Shown here: in pieces, positions 27,100-39,482 of the stretch | Numbering within the stretch: position 1 is the stretch's first letter | How the letters are laid out: every line of letters starts with the position of its first letter | Assembly: GCA_947561715.1 (NCBI GenBank) | Contig: OX387204.1 | Coordinates: forward strand, 8,375,001-8,439,000 | DNA from: Ascidia mentula | Taxonomy: Eukaryota; Chordata; Ascidiacea; Phlebobranchia; Ascidiidae | Direction: 5' to 3' | DNA: 64,000 nt | Position numbers and translations under genes: made by a program | The notes under the pieces: generated by a model | Databases searched by the model: none | Seen by the model: only the letters and a program-made list of their open reading frames with translations | Told to the model about the DNA's origin: nothing

Positions 27100-27214
27100 G
27101 GAAACGGAGATTTTTGAAAGTTCTTTGTTCGGTTGCTTGTTATAACTTACTTGTTATAGATTAGTACATTTTATTTGTCGTTTAGGTGTCGTAGGTTGAA
27201 GCAAATGTAACGAA

Positions 27215-30200
27215 ATGGCTTCTGGTAGTCATTCTGACGGCGACGATGCGTTCGCAGCCGACGAAGAAAATGTCAGATCAGGTCCATTGGATCGTATTGA
27301 TAACGAGTGGGCCGGGGCCGTAATCGAAAACAAACACGCTAAATGTTACACTCTTGATAGGTCTTTCGGCAGTAAATCTAAAAAATCGCCCCACAGCTCC
27401 ACAGACAAAGTCAGTTCGCATTTAAAAAAGTGGAAAAGGACGCTGCGAAAAACCTATTCCAACACCGAAGATAACGGTAGTACGTCGAGCGCCGAGCACC
27501 GCAGCACTGGTAACGCTTGGGACGGACAGTGCTCGAAAGAAAGCACCACGGGAGCCGAACTAACTTTGTCCTCAAATGTTACGGAAATGCATATTGCAGA
27601 ATTACGCCTCAATGTGCAGACAGACAAAGAGGATGGGCGAAATAACGATAACAAGGTCGAAGGTTTCGCTGTCTCGACGACCAACAACCAGCCCGACTGC
27701 TGTTCTAGCTCGTCTCCTGTATCCGGACAGTACGTTCTCACTCAGCAAGAGGAAAACCCTTCAGTACAATCGTACAACCAGAACTATTGCCCTAAAATAG
27801 CCGAGTTGGATGACAAGCACGTTTATATAAACATGAGCGAACTTTTTGAAAAACCCAACGTAAATCTGTTATCAATGCTCCCAAACAACTTCCCCCCGTG
27901 TCTCGCGCCTTCGCAAACTCTTTCAGGCTCAACTAATGCTGACCAGATGGATCCACAAACAAACGGTAAATATGTAAAACATGTTTGGTCAAAAGGTTAT
28001 ATTTTATGCCAACGTGCCAAGACCTCAATGCCAAAAACCATTGTGCCTTTAGACAATCGAAGACTCTCCGTTGCTCTCAGAACTGGCTTTGAGATGAAAG
28101 ACAATGCCTCCTTAAAAACTAATTCATCTTCAAACTTTCAATACTCAGACCCGTACTTTCCTTCCATGATGCAGGTATTCAACACATTCATGTAACTTGT
28201 TATAGTTTTAGGTTGTACTCAAGAATGTACCCTGATGGACTGTGTTCGTGGAAACTTATGATGCCTTTTTATTAATTTATTATTATTAATTCCTAGAGCT
28301 CCAAAGGGAGTAAAAGACGATCAGCGCCAGAATACGATGTTTATTTCACAGAAATATTAATTTCGCCTATTTGGCATCTTCAGTTTCTGTTGAGTTTTTG
28401 TTTTTGTTGTGGTTTTTTATTTTTTATTGCTATTCTGTTTTAGACAGAAACTGAAGATGCCAAATAGGCGAAATTAATATTTCTGTGAAATAAACATCGT
28501 ATTCTGGCGCTGATCGTCTTTTACTCCCTTTGGAGCTCTAGGAATTATATTGATTCGTAAAGACAGATCCGTCGGTCACCGTACTTGCAAAGGCTGATTC
28601 CTGTAGTCAATTTTTTGACGTTTTCTCTATTTATTATTATTATTATTTTTTTTTTTGTCTGTTTGATCGATTCATGAAATACTTCCTTATTTTAAGATCT
28701 ATTATGACGGTTACAATTCCTTCATCTATACTTACAGGACTCCATTCGAGAGTTAGCATTAGACGGGAAATTCACTGACGTCACATTGGAGGTTGGAGAA
28801 CATCGATTTCTGTGTCACAGGATGATTCTCGCAGCCAGTAGCAAATATTTCCGGTAGGTTAATGTGCAAATCCTCGAAAAGTGGGACATCATTTTCGTAC
28901 AATACACACTTCAAATGTTTCTGTAGAGCCATGTTTTGCAACGACTACCGCGAGAAGAATCAGTCATCCGTAACGATCCAAGGAGTCTCATCAGATGTGA
29001 TGAAAGTCCTTATACGATACGCGTATACATCTTACTTGGAGATCAGTCGAGATAACGTACAAAACGTACTTGAAGCTGCAAGTCTGCTCCAGGTATATAC
29101 ATATCGCAGATACTAACAGTGCTGTGGATTTTAGTTAAATATTTTTTAGTTTACTCGAGTTTTGGAGGCGTGTTCAAACTATTTTGTTGGGGAACTTGCC
29201 GTGGAAAATGCTCCTGGATTTATGGAGCTTGCGCACGCTCACAATCTTCACCACCTGCTTGTGATGGCCAGACTCAAATGTGTGACTTGTTTTGATCAAC
29301 TGAAATGCGTAAGTTATTCCAATACATTCATGGGAGACCCACAACAATATGTTAGGGCAGAATGTTGAGCAACACCGGAGAAATCCCTTATTGCCAAAAT
29401 TTTTTTTCAACCTTTTTGAACAAATATAAAAGACCCGCAATGCGAAGGTTAACAATCCATACTGCAAACGTGAAAGCCAGTGCCAGAGGCTGACAAATGC
29501 ACAAACTACTTCCTGTTTCGCCCTATTTTTATGCATCTTTCACATATGATAATTGATAAGATCAACTAAGGCTGCTGGATTCTGTGAATACTGTTTGTGT
29601 GTGTGTTAACGTTTTGCTTCATCTCGCGCTTCGACTACTGTACAAGTGGAATACATTGTGTCGGTAAATTTGACAACCATTAGGTTAAACTCTGTCCATA
29701 CATTTCATTTCACAAAATTCACCAAAAAAACAGTTTGGGAGTTGAGCTAAAAACTACACTTTGTGCAGAAATCCGATTTTGTTGTTTTGTCGAGTGAACT
29801 ACTCGAAACTCTCGTCAGTCGCAGTGACCTCATGATTCACCAAGAAGAACAAGTGTTTGAACTGGTGATGAGTTGGTGCGAATATGCGACAGACACAAGA
29901 ACAAAGGAACTGAAAAGGCTTCTGCAACATGTAAGTTTCGGTCTTGGCGATTTTCAATTCATGTTCCATAGTGAAAGGCCCCTTACTAACTGGCGATTGT
30001 CCCCTGGTAATATGAATGAAGTTAATAAAGACTGTCGAATTTCGATTAAATTGTAGATCATTGCAAAACAGCGAAAGGACAATGGGATTCATGAAATCTA
30101 TGGCATCGCAGAAAGCACATACAGGAAGTAATGTGCACAAGATATAGCACATTTGTTTATTGTTTACAGAAAAGGTTGATTCTTTTGTAAGGGAATATAT

Positions 30201-32913
30201 TTATGCTAACCCCAAATAACTTGTCCTTCAATGTTTAACACATGTAGTTGGCCACAATGGTTTCGTTATTGTCGTAAACCCACAAAGCTCAACTCATTAC
30301 AGGTTAAATTTCCCCTGATCGACCCAAGGTATTTCGTGCTTAACGTTGAAACCCACGAACTCATAAAAAACAATGCTGATGTATTTGACCTCCTGATGGA
30401 AGCCCGACGTTACCAAACAATAGGAGATGTGACTGAGGGAAGTCGAATTGTTCCGCGACAAAGTGGTTCAGTCCATCAGGTTAGTAAGTTGTCAGCACTC
30501 AGCTTGCACGAAGCCATCTAATTTTGGATAGCGTTTCCGGGTATTTTTGTCTGCTAATAACATCGTCACGTCATTCTGCCAGTTTAAAGTCAGCCCCAAC
30601 GCGTGAAAAACGCTGACCCAGAAATTGGAACACAAACACAATTTCGGTGTTGTCAGCAATTAAATGTAAAGGTTTTTTCCAGAAAAATGGTAGTTCCAGT
30701 GAGCCTTACAAGGGATTCACAAAGAAGAAAAATATATGAATGAAATATTGTTTCCAATTACCTTTATGACGCAATCAAGTACATTTACATAACTTATAAA
30801 TTTATCGCTCTGAATAGTCAACACTCGGAGTGTTTGAGCCCTTGAAAGTGGAAGTTCTTTACATGGCTCATTAACCAAGCAGAATCAGAAAAACCTGGGT
30901 CACATTTGCAAACAAGCTCATCGGAATTGTAATACCACTATTTTCTTACAGGTGTTCGTCACGGTGGGAGGTTGCGACAAAGAAGACCGCTTCGTTACCG
31001 AAGTTTCAGTTCTTGATTTTCAGCACAAAACCCGGGCCACCCTCTGCAACCTTCCGTCCAACAAAACCTCCAATAGGGTTAACGCGAAGTCGCCAACCGA
31101 TCCAGTTCAACCAGACCGATCCAAGTGGGCTGAATTTGGATGCGTCGCTTGGAAAAATAATATTCTTATTAGCGGAGGAAAAGAGAGTCGTAAGGTGTGA
31201 GCACATCCTTTGTTTTTTAGGTGTTTTTGGTGGCTCTGAAGTAAAGCGTTAATATTTTTGCATCTGATTCTTGAGTTGACAAAAATAACATGTTGGCCAC
31301 TTACAAGATTTTGGGCTAAGGCGTATGTGCTGGTGGGTAAAAGTATACCGTCATATTAGTATTGCACATGACCATTTAATATATGTTAGAAAAGAATGCA
31401 TTTTGTACATCAGGCAGAACCAGCACCCATATTTACTTGTTATTGTTTTAAAGTGTTGTGCAAATATTCTTCCTTGATACCAGGAAGAATAACATACGGA
31501 AATTAGGATTAAACTGACTTCGGTATCTGCAGTTTTCAAGTGATTGACCTTTTTAGGAAGCGTGGATGTTCATTACGTCACTGCGACAATGGGTAGAGCT
31601 TGGGAGTCTGAATACAGGGCGGTGGCGCCATCGCATGGTCACGTGCGGAGGGGAGGTGTACGTGGTTGGTGGTTACGACGGATTACTGCGCGTTGATAGC
31701 TTGGAGAAATACGATGAAAGGTTGTCATATATTATGTGATAATTAAGAAATGAACTGCATATATGAGAGAGAATTTTTTTGCGCAGGGAAAATCGATGGA
31801 AAGAGAAGCGGCAAATGAGGGAGGGTGTGAGCTCAGCGGCCGTTTGTGAGTGCAACAAAATGATCTACGTCATCGGAGGAGGTCCAAGTGTGCGCATATC
31901 GTCCGAAAAAGTTCAGGTGTGTTAACATGCACTAAAACTAATTTATTCATTAAAATAACGTCTGAAATATTATAAAATTTCGGCTTGGTGTGATTATATA
32001 TGTCATCCTTAACTGCTTGAGCCTCATATAAAAACACCAGGTCAGAAATGTTGATGAAAGCATGCATTACGTAATTTTTTAGACCTCCTTTGTTCGTTCA
32101 GTTGCTTGCAGACTCACAAACATGAACAAAATAAATGACCTAACGATTAAACTAAGATCCTCAATACGTGTAAAGGTTTACGATCCGTCGTACGATCTGT
32201 GGCGAACGTCAAAACCGATGCCGGAAGCCGCCAAATGCATCAACGCCATTTCTCACCGAAATTCCATCTACGTGGTTGGTGGAACGCTGAGACATGTGTT
32301 GAAGTTCGACATCACCACGGAAGCATGGGAACAAATCGGCGAAGAATTGTTGATGGAGAGGGCGAGCTGCGGGGTGACGCTTTGCAGTGACAAGGTACAT
32401 TTGTACTTCTGATTGTTAGTTTTGTTACAAGGGTTGGCCGTTCTGGTTTTTTTTTTCTGTATTTTGAAACATATGTATTTTCTATGTGCGTAGCATAGTA
32501 GAAATATCTGCAAAATGGATATTTGTTTGATCTATTTGGAAACACCTCATTGCACTTACAATTGCAAGCTGTTTTTCAGTCAAAACGTTACGAATGTTGA
32601 CTTCATGGCACACCACGCATTTCCTCTAATTATACCAACAATCGCGTACAGTTGTTGTCAGCATTTCTTAGCAAAACGGTTTTCAATTAAACGGGAAGTT
32701 GTTACAGACACGTCAATGCTGTAGTTGCATCATGTTGTGCAGATTTTTATCGTTGGTGGTCGTGACGAGTCAGGAAAAGCGATCTCCAACGTAAGTTATC
32801 TGGACCCCGACACCAACGTCATCAGGTCAGAATGCAACGTCCCGTGCGGCATTTCACACCACGGCTGCGTCACACTCCAGAAGCATGACCAGATACGTTC
32901 CAAAATGTTGTAA
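27215..32913 (+). CDS. BTB-BACK-Kelch (KLHL-type) protein with long N-terminal extension
   Basis: Probable substrate adaptor for a CUL3 ubiquitin ligase. Exons: 27215-28174, 28738-28853, 28927-29092, 29150-29308, 29769-29930, 30303-30479, 30952-31194, 31557-31720, 31787-31916, 32176-32394, 32743-32913; all phases agree; 888 aa. Residues 1-320 are one Ser/Asn/Asp-rich exon without a known domain. BTB about 325-435: DGKFTDVTLEVGEHRFLCHR, then AASSKYFRAMF. BACK about 440-545: LEACSNYF, LLETLVSRSDLMIHQEEQVF, VMSWCEY. Kelch repeats about 585-885 are recognisable by VTVGG, ISGG, VYVVGGYDG, VYVVGG and IFIVGGRDE, but several have decayed spacing. I cannot assign it to one vertebrate KLHL number. The first intron contains a large foldback repeat. 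The N-terminal exon could belong to a separate transcript, but its donor phase fits the BTB exon. Confidence 0.88.
28287..28547. repeat. Foldback repeat, 104-bp perfect arms
   Basis: Arms 28287-28390 and 28444-28547 are exact inverted complements around a T-rich 53-base centre, inside the first intron of the Kelch gene. Zero mismatches over 104 bp means a recent origin or gene conversion between arms. Each arm, read outward, contains CTGAAGA, a small GCC/GGC hairpin, GAAA, then a TATTTC/GAAATA hairpin followed by TC. This resembles a hammerhead core; on + it lies at 28451-28498. No protein is encoded. No clear target-site duplication was found. Confidence 0.9.
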
Positions 32914-33367
32914 TCGTCGCACGGTTCCAGTCAACCACTTTCGTTCCAGAAACAATGATGTTTTACGTGGTTCCTCTACTTGTATGGATCAGCATGATAG
33001 CGTAATTTATTTCATGACAGCATTTATTTTGTTTTGTAAGCGTTCTTGTTTTACTGTCGTTTTTGTACTGAGTCCTTATTTGATTCGCCAGTATAATTTT
33101 TTTATTTGGTCGAGCACAGGAAAATAGAGCGTGCCATTTTAATCTTTATTGTCCCGTTTAAAAGTAAGGTCGGTATTTGGAACTAGTACATTTTACAAGT
33201 AACGTTTACAGACACCCTGTGTTGCAACCATATTCAACGAGCAAATGAATCGGTGCAAAGCTTTGCGAAACATTGGGGTTTATTAAATTTATCAAGCCGA
33301 AAGCTGTTGATGGAAAATGACCATGTGCAGAAATTCACAAAAAACGAGTTTACAGTCATTGAAGATA
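32914..33367. other. Convergent gap, Kelch gene/CNBD2-like gene
   Basis: 454 bases between two stop codons, containing both 3' untranslated regions. A poly(A) signal for the - strand gene lies at 33279-33284. Confidence 0.6.
33279..33284 (-). terminator. Poly(A) signal of the CNBD2-like gene
   Basis: TTTATT on + (AATAAA on -), 84 bases past the stop. Confidence 0.55.
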
Positions 33368-36300
33368 TTACGACAACAGATATTTATAGTTCAATTGGCG
33401 AACTGGCACCGTAAGGGCTTTTGGAGCTATGACGTGCTTCGACTTGATCTGCTGCGTAACGTGCGCATGGACCGTCATGAATTTGTAAGCGTCCCAATTG
33501 GCTTGATCCTGCATGCTCGTCTGCAGACTTTCCTCGGTCGGATAAGGACGAACCTAAGCGAAAACACTATTTTGACCTTTTTGCGTTCACTTAATTCAAT
33601 TGTGCCTGGTGGCTGATTTTTGGCTGGTAGGACAGACTAGTTCCTCTAAACTTTTCTTGCAATATATTATCAATTGATTTCTCAAAATTACCATGATCTG
33701 GGAAAAAGCGTCATTTTAGTAAAACACTGAGTCACCAACCTTGCGTATTAGTGACTCTCGCAATTCGTCGTCGAAATGCTTCAAGAAAAATTCTTTGTTA
33801 ATCAAAATACATTCGGCACCTTCGGAAATCAGGGACACCGGCGTTGCCCCCTCAGATTTGTCGAATAAAATTGGCAGCAATCCCTAAAAATGTGGTTAGG
33901 TAACCACACGGCAATATAATAGAAAAAGAAAGAATATGTTTTTTTATCATATGGTTCGCCTGTTTTCTATATCTACATACTATTAGGTATAGGCATAGGA
34001 GTGAATGAGAAACACTAGTTTGTGTAAAGCAGTACCATGACAGTGGTATGTACAAAGGTTTTCCAACAGCAACAGATTACCAATTTGACTTACAAAAACA
34101 TCTCTTTCGCCAAGCGTTTGAACGTGAATGTAGGTGGGTTTGTTGCTCTTCGTACCATCGTCGTTTGTTTGAACAAAAGATGGGCGAGGCAAGACATTCT
34201 CGTTGAGAGTAGGTAGATTGCCAATTGTAGACGAAGCCTGAAAAGGCATAAATACCGCTGTTAGGCCGTTTCAACGAAGTCCTGTTTATTTCTAAGAGAC
34301 TAATTGGAACCTTTTTCCTTTGTTTCCAGCCCCAGGCATCGACGAGACTTGCCCGATTGCGTTTGAGGATCTGCGTACGAAAGTTACTGTGCATTGAACC
34401 TCTTCTACTTTCCCTGTCGTCTGTTTTGTCGCGAAAACATGATTAGTGGCATGGTGCTTGATAACATTGCCCTATAATTGCTGAGCAATTCATTTGCCAA
34501 ACGTTTCGATTGAAATTACATCTTCTAATTGTAGTTTGTAGTTACCATCGAAACTTCTGAAAAATGAATTTCTTAGCAGTTACATACTTTTTATTTTAAA
34601 TATTTATAAACTGAGATCCCTATAATTGTAAATTTTTCTTCATGGCGTCAATAAAATGTCTACGTCACTTACCGTCTTTATCTTCCTCTGCGGCGTACAG
34701 CTGCTGTTGACAAAAATATTCAAAATTTCTTTCGTTTCCATCGAAGTTGTCCCTATTCTCCGACTCCGTTTCTTCATTATCAGCGTCGTGGTCGTTGACT
34801 TCTACCTCCCTGCCAGTCATCAGAAGAGCAAACGTCTCCCGTGAAATGGGATGCTCCTCCTGCCATTTCTTGTATTTGATGTTGATCGTAGATTTGTGCG
34901 CGTCAAGTGTTGTATCTTGATCGAAACACACGAAAATATATTGTAAAAATGTATTCACTTTGTTATCACTTTGAGATGTGGCTAATGGCAAATTTATCTC
35001 GAATTTTATTTGCGCAGCAGTATTGATAGGAAGAGGCTATACGTTTATCATTATCTGCTATTTTCAAAAAGAATTCACCGACATTGAATGTTCGTCATTT
35101 TTTACTTTGTTTCTATAATCTCTACAGTTATAAAAATATTTGGCCTTTGTGGCAACAGCATCATGCTATATCCTACATACCTGCAATCCCCAATGCTGCG
35201 AATTGACGTAACGTTTCCGGCGCATTTGGCAGAACTTTTTCGGTAGAATATTTCCTGGGCAACGCGCGGTAGTTTTAGAATTGTGTTTTTAATAACTGGT
35301 CGTTTGAAATACATTACTTACTGCACCATAGGTAGAGTGAGCCTTCGCATCAACGATGGAAGCGTAGGTCCCGTCAAAAGAGACACAGGCGATGTTGGTG
35401 ACGTCAAAACAATTGGCCTCTCGGAACCAAATCGACCATTAAACTTGTCTATAGCGTTGTATCACAAAAAACTTTAAAATAAGGATTGTTTTTGTTTATG
35501 TTTATACTACACAATATGCACCTGCTGAAGTTTCACTCAGTGAAGTATTCTCATAGTTGAGGGCGCCCTTTGCTCCTCGCAGACCGTGAATGTTGGGTCG
35601 GGTAGCACGAAGGCACTTCACAACTCGACAAAATCCCTTTGAAGTCCACACAAGCAGTTATAATCTCATTACTTGAAATAAAGACTGAAACCTAATTTGA
35701 ATTTTATGGTTTGAACGTAACTGCTTGGGCACCGGTGCGTTTGGTGATCATGCATTAAGCAAATTTAGCAAATTGGTTGGTAACAAGATATTGTTGCCTG
35801 GAAGGATCAGTGACGAATGGTAGCAAAGTATTGTTTGTAAAATATTTTGCATAACTTTTAATGTCAATTTTTAATGCCCTTTTTTGCGTTATTTTATCAA
35901 TAGCGAATTAACGGTCATTACTAGGAAATGGGTTAATTCAAAAAAGAAACAGAGAAGGTTACCGATTTCACAATCACTATGACGTCGCTCTGATTGCTGT
36001 TGGGACAAATTACCACGCCAACGCGGAAGTAAGTGAAAGCGCAAATCTTAGGCTTATTTCTTGGCAGTTTGTATAGTGGATAACCTTTGAACTCAGGTAA
36101 CGTGCGAAGGAAGGTCATGAACTCCGGCTCGTCACCATCCATTCTAGTGAACAGGTTTAGTTTTAAGTATGTTGTATTTGATTACAGCAAACTATGAATT
36201 CCAAATCATAACCACGCAATATGCCCTCCAAAAAAGTTTGATTTATTACCACTTCATATCAAATGTTTCGCGAAATGGAAATCAAATGTTTCGGGTAATC

Positions 36301-39300
36301 GAGCAAGTCATACAGGTCTTGCACGTATTTAAATATATTTAAACTATTCATTACATCCCTCGACATGCATACGTCCATGTTTTACGCACAGGCCTAGTTC
36401 TACGTCAAAGATGTCCCTTGTCGTGACATTTATTGACGTTCAGTGCGTTTTTCGTTGTCAGTTCAGCTTTGGGTTTATCATGCTATACAACCCATGTGTG
36501 GAACAGTACGGACGGGGTTGTGATCAATAACACCAAATTTTGCTACCTGTGCATGAAGATTTCAATGAAGTCCTTTCGACTGGCAGTGAGCAGTGTTAGG
36601 TGAGTTTGACAGACGACGTTGTTGGTTCGCTGTTCGTGACGCATGATAGCAAGCTCGCCGAAGCTTTTCCCGCGCTTTAGTATGTTTACCTGTGTCAATT
36701 TTTCAGTTGCGATTTAACTACCAAATGTAGGCTATACATTAGAGCAGTGCTTCCCAACCAGTGGGTCGCGAAGCTATTACAGGTGGGTCGCGAAGCATTT
36801 CTGAATGTTACAGTTTTCTATTAGATCACGAAATTATTGCATTATCATTACGTAACATTGTTTGGTCATATCTCATTGTGGGTTAGAGCTTGCTCCTAAA
36901 TGTCAAAACATCAGTTTTTTTCAAAAAAAAAGACAAAAAATGCGAATTTTGCCTAATTACATTTTCAGTTTCTGTCTTATTTACATAGAAAATATGTATA
37001 CACTTGGTTTTATTTTTATCATTGTGCAGGATTCAAGGAAGAAAGTAACCAAATATCCTGAAATCTGAATATTTACGCCCAGAAAACGATCTTTTTGGTT
37101 GGGAATGTGTTAGTTAATGATTACAGATCAAAGCTTAGACGAATTATTATGCATGTATTGGCATAACGTACCGTTTCAACATACCCTTCTCCAGAGTGAC
37201 TTATTCTGTTTCGAGTTATCAGGGCGGTACCCGAGATTATAAAGTAGAAAGTTTCGGCTTTGTGGCCTTGTCGAATGACGATGCGCTTTGGTTCAAACCT
37301 GCACATACGTGAAAGACAGGAATAATTTTTTCAAAAACACGATCATACGGAATGCTTCTATTTAAGTAAGTTGGAGAAACTGATGATCCTCTATTGGGTG
37401 AAATATATTTTTTGAATTAACAACAAATAAGATGTCCCTGTGATCGTGTTTTCGAACTCATCTAGAAATAGTACTTGTGATACGGGAGCATGATCAACAG
37501 CCTGTCAGAGTACCTTGGTAGTGGAAGATCCAGTGTATGTTTACTATACTGCAATACATTCTACGTGTCCAAATCTAACCAAACAGACGAAGGACTTACT
37601 CGTCAAGCCAGGCCACACGAACCAACGCCTCCTGCATTCGCAGAGGAAACTCGGCGAATTCGTCCACACACGATCGAAGTCGTTTGAGCACCTGTATCAG
37701 ATGATATAAAAAAGCAATGTTTTGGTAAAACGCATTAACTTAAACTTTACGTATTCAATCTGTTTGTCGGTCCTTTTCTCTGGGACGATGGTGAGAATGT
37801 ATTTGACTTCGTCGTTAAGTGGTCCCTGGTAAATGCACAAATAAAGTAATTTTAACAATTATTTTCGCAAAAAAAGTTTGTAACATATCAATATAGTTTT
37901 TTTAATCAACTTTATTTGGTAGCGTAAATCCACGTATCATTAACAGAAAGCTTTCATATTTGTTGCCAATGGAAACCCTGGAAATGTTTGTACAAAATGT
38001 TGTAAGCATGATGTTCACCTCAGTTACTGCCCTGTAGTCGTTGGGATCGAAAGTAAGTCCTTCGCGGTAGGTTCGGGTCGTAACCATATCGTTTGAAAGC
38101 ATGGCGAAAGACATTTGGCTCACGTGCGACACAACTGAAATCTTGCGGTAGTTGTCCAAACAGCGTAAAAGTAGACGGATGATTTGGGAGATTCTTTGAA
38201 ATCTCTCAAAAGGCTGTAGAAACGTTATGGTCGTTGTTATGGATAAAATAACAACATGATGCTATTATTGCCAAAAAGTCTGTTGTCAATAGTGCTAAAA
38301 GCATGTTAGAAAAGAAGCAAATTGTTACCGTCAAAATTTTTACTCTGCGTCTCGTCCGGGATCCCCGTTTTCTTCGAAGCTCTCTTAGAAACTCGTGTGA
38401 AATATATCCAACCCGAAGGCGGCTTTGGAGAAACCTTTGCATGAGAAATAAGTCATTAACAGCCACTCTTGGAAACGCAAGTACACATACAAAAATTTTC
38501 TATTTGATATGCACACACACCACATGCAGTAGAGCTATTTTTCACGCAAAAAAACGATGTTGAACTTAAGCTATGCACAGCATTGAAGACAAGCGCCATA
38601 TTGTTACCTGGGATTAATGCCTTCTGTCTGTGAAAACGCCTTACTTCGCATGCGAGGAGTGTTTTTGTCGGTAAATTCTTTCTGGAAATCACCAACGTTT
38701 GAAAACCTTGCACTTCGCCGCTTGCCCAGCGTCGAACCAGATTCGAGGGTCGATGAGCGGGAACGAGCCTTAAGATTGTCATTTCTTTTAGTAAGTCGTG
38801 GAACCTGGCCCATTTGGATAGTCGTCCTTTTTTTAGGTCGCTGCCGCAACAATGCATTGTCTGACTCCGGTAATTCGCTTTGTCCAAATTCTCTAGGAAA
38901 GACGGAAACTGATTTTCGTCGCTGGTATATCGCCGGTGGTTGAGCAATTCTTGTTTCATCGAAAGCGTCTTCAGCCTCTTCCAGGTTGCTGAATGAAGCG
39001 GATTTCTCGATATCATGCGGTTCCAACGAGGAGGTCGACTTCGTCTTCTGGACTGCTGCGTCGTCGCCGGTCAGAGAAGGGTAAAGAAAGTAGTTTGAAC
39101 TCACATATGGACTGGACACCCCGCTCTCCTGGTTTGACTCGTTGGTATCGTCCGTCGCCGAGCTGTAAGTTCTCACATTGCCAAGAGTTTTGTTTAGAAA
39201 TCTTCCACCCAAAAATATGGGCACTGCATGTGATTGCCTTCGGTGGAATGCTTGTTTTAGCCCAGCATTAGAAGCTTGGTCCTTGATGTATTTGGCGCCG

Positions 39301-39482
39301 TCACTGTTGCTGAGAAATGGAGGCATGTCATGTAGATTTTTACTTTCTTTAGCAGGAAGATGATCTGACGATTGTTCTGGAACATTGTGCTTTTCGCTGT
39401 TTACGAATTTCCAACCATTTGCTTCCAAATTCGCAGATGCTGAAATTGAATTTTCATCTAAACTTGGATATTCCTCTGACAT
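33368..39482 (-). CDS. Cyclic nucleotide-binding domain protein, CNBD2-like
   Basis: Probable intracellular cyclic-nucleotide sensor without kinase or channel parts. Sixteen exons on the - strand: 39482-38608, 38467-38329, 38213-38019, 37825-37751, 37691-37600, 37298-37172, 36689-36547, 36143-35963, 35636-35522, 35448-35322, 35254-35181, 34981-34673, 34420-34311, 34237-34094, 33883-33740, 33553-33368; 1,011 aa (human CNBD2 is a little under 600). Residues 1-291 are a Ser/Arg-rich, disordered-looking extension. The family core starts near RFQRISQIIRLL and FDPNDYRAV. First cNMP domain about 440-548: RIVIRQGHKAETFYFIISGT, then binding cassette FGELAIM with Arg in QRTNNV. A second, degenerate cNMP domain (about 585-630 and 880-935; VIVIVKSGFCRVVK, FGLLPILFDK, GAECILINKEFFLKHF) is split by about 240 variable residues. 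The C-terminus YPTEESLQTSMQDQANWDAY is CNBD2-like. Mouse CNBD2 (CRIS) acts in sperm. The exon 12 boundary is the least certain. Confidence 0.85.
36745..37109. mobile_element. Remnant of a hAT-type non-autonomous DNA transposon
   Basis: Starts CAGTGCTTCCCAACCAGTGG followed by two copies of GTGGGTCGCGAAGC, a pattern typical of hAT-family ends in animal genomes. A poorer inverted end (GGTTGGGAA) lies near 37100-37108. Between them is AT-rich filler with no transposase. It lies in an intron of the CNBD2-like gene. Target-site duplication is unclear, so the right boundary is tentative. Confidence 0.4.

Larger units (their letters stand above)
25603..27214. other. Intergenic region between ETFDH and the Kelch gene
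   Basis: Holds the ETFDH 3' untranslated region, a hairpin at 26722-26750, a doubtful - strand ORF at 26848-27099, and the Kelch-gene promoter. The bases just before the Kelch ATG (CGTTTAG then GTGTCGTAG) look like a splice acceptor, so an upstream leader exon or spliced-leader addition is possible. Confidence 0.5.
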
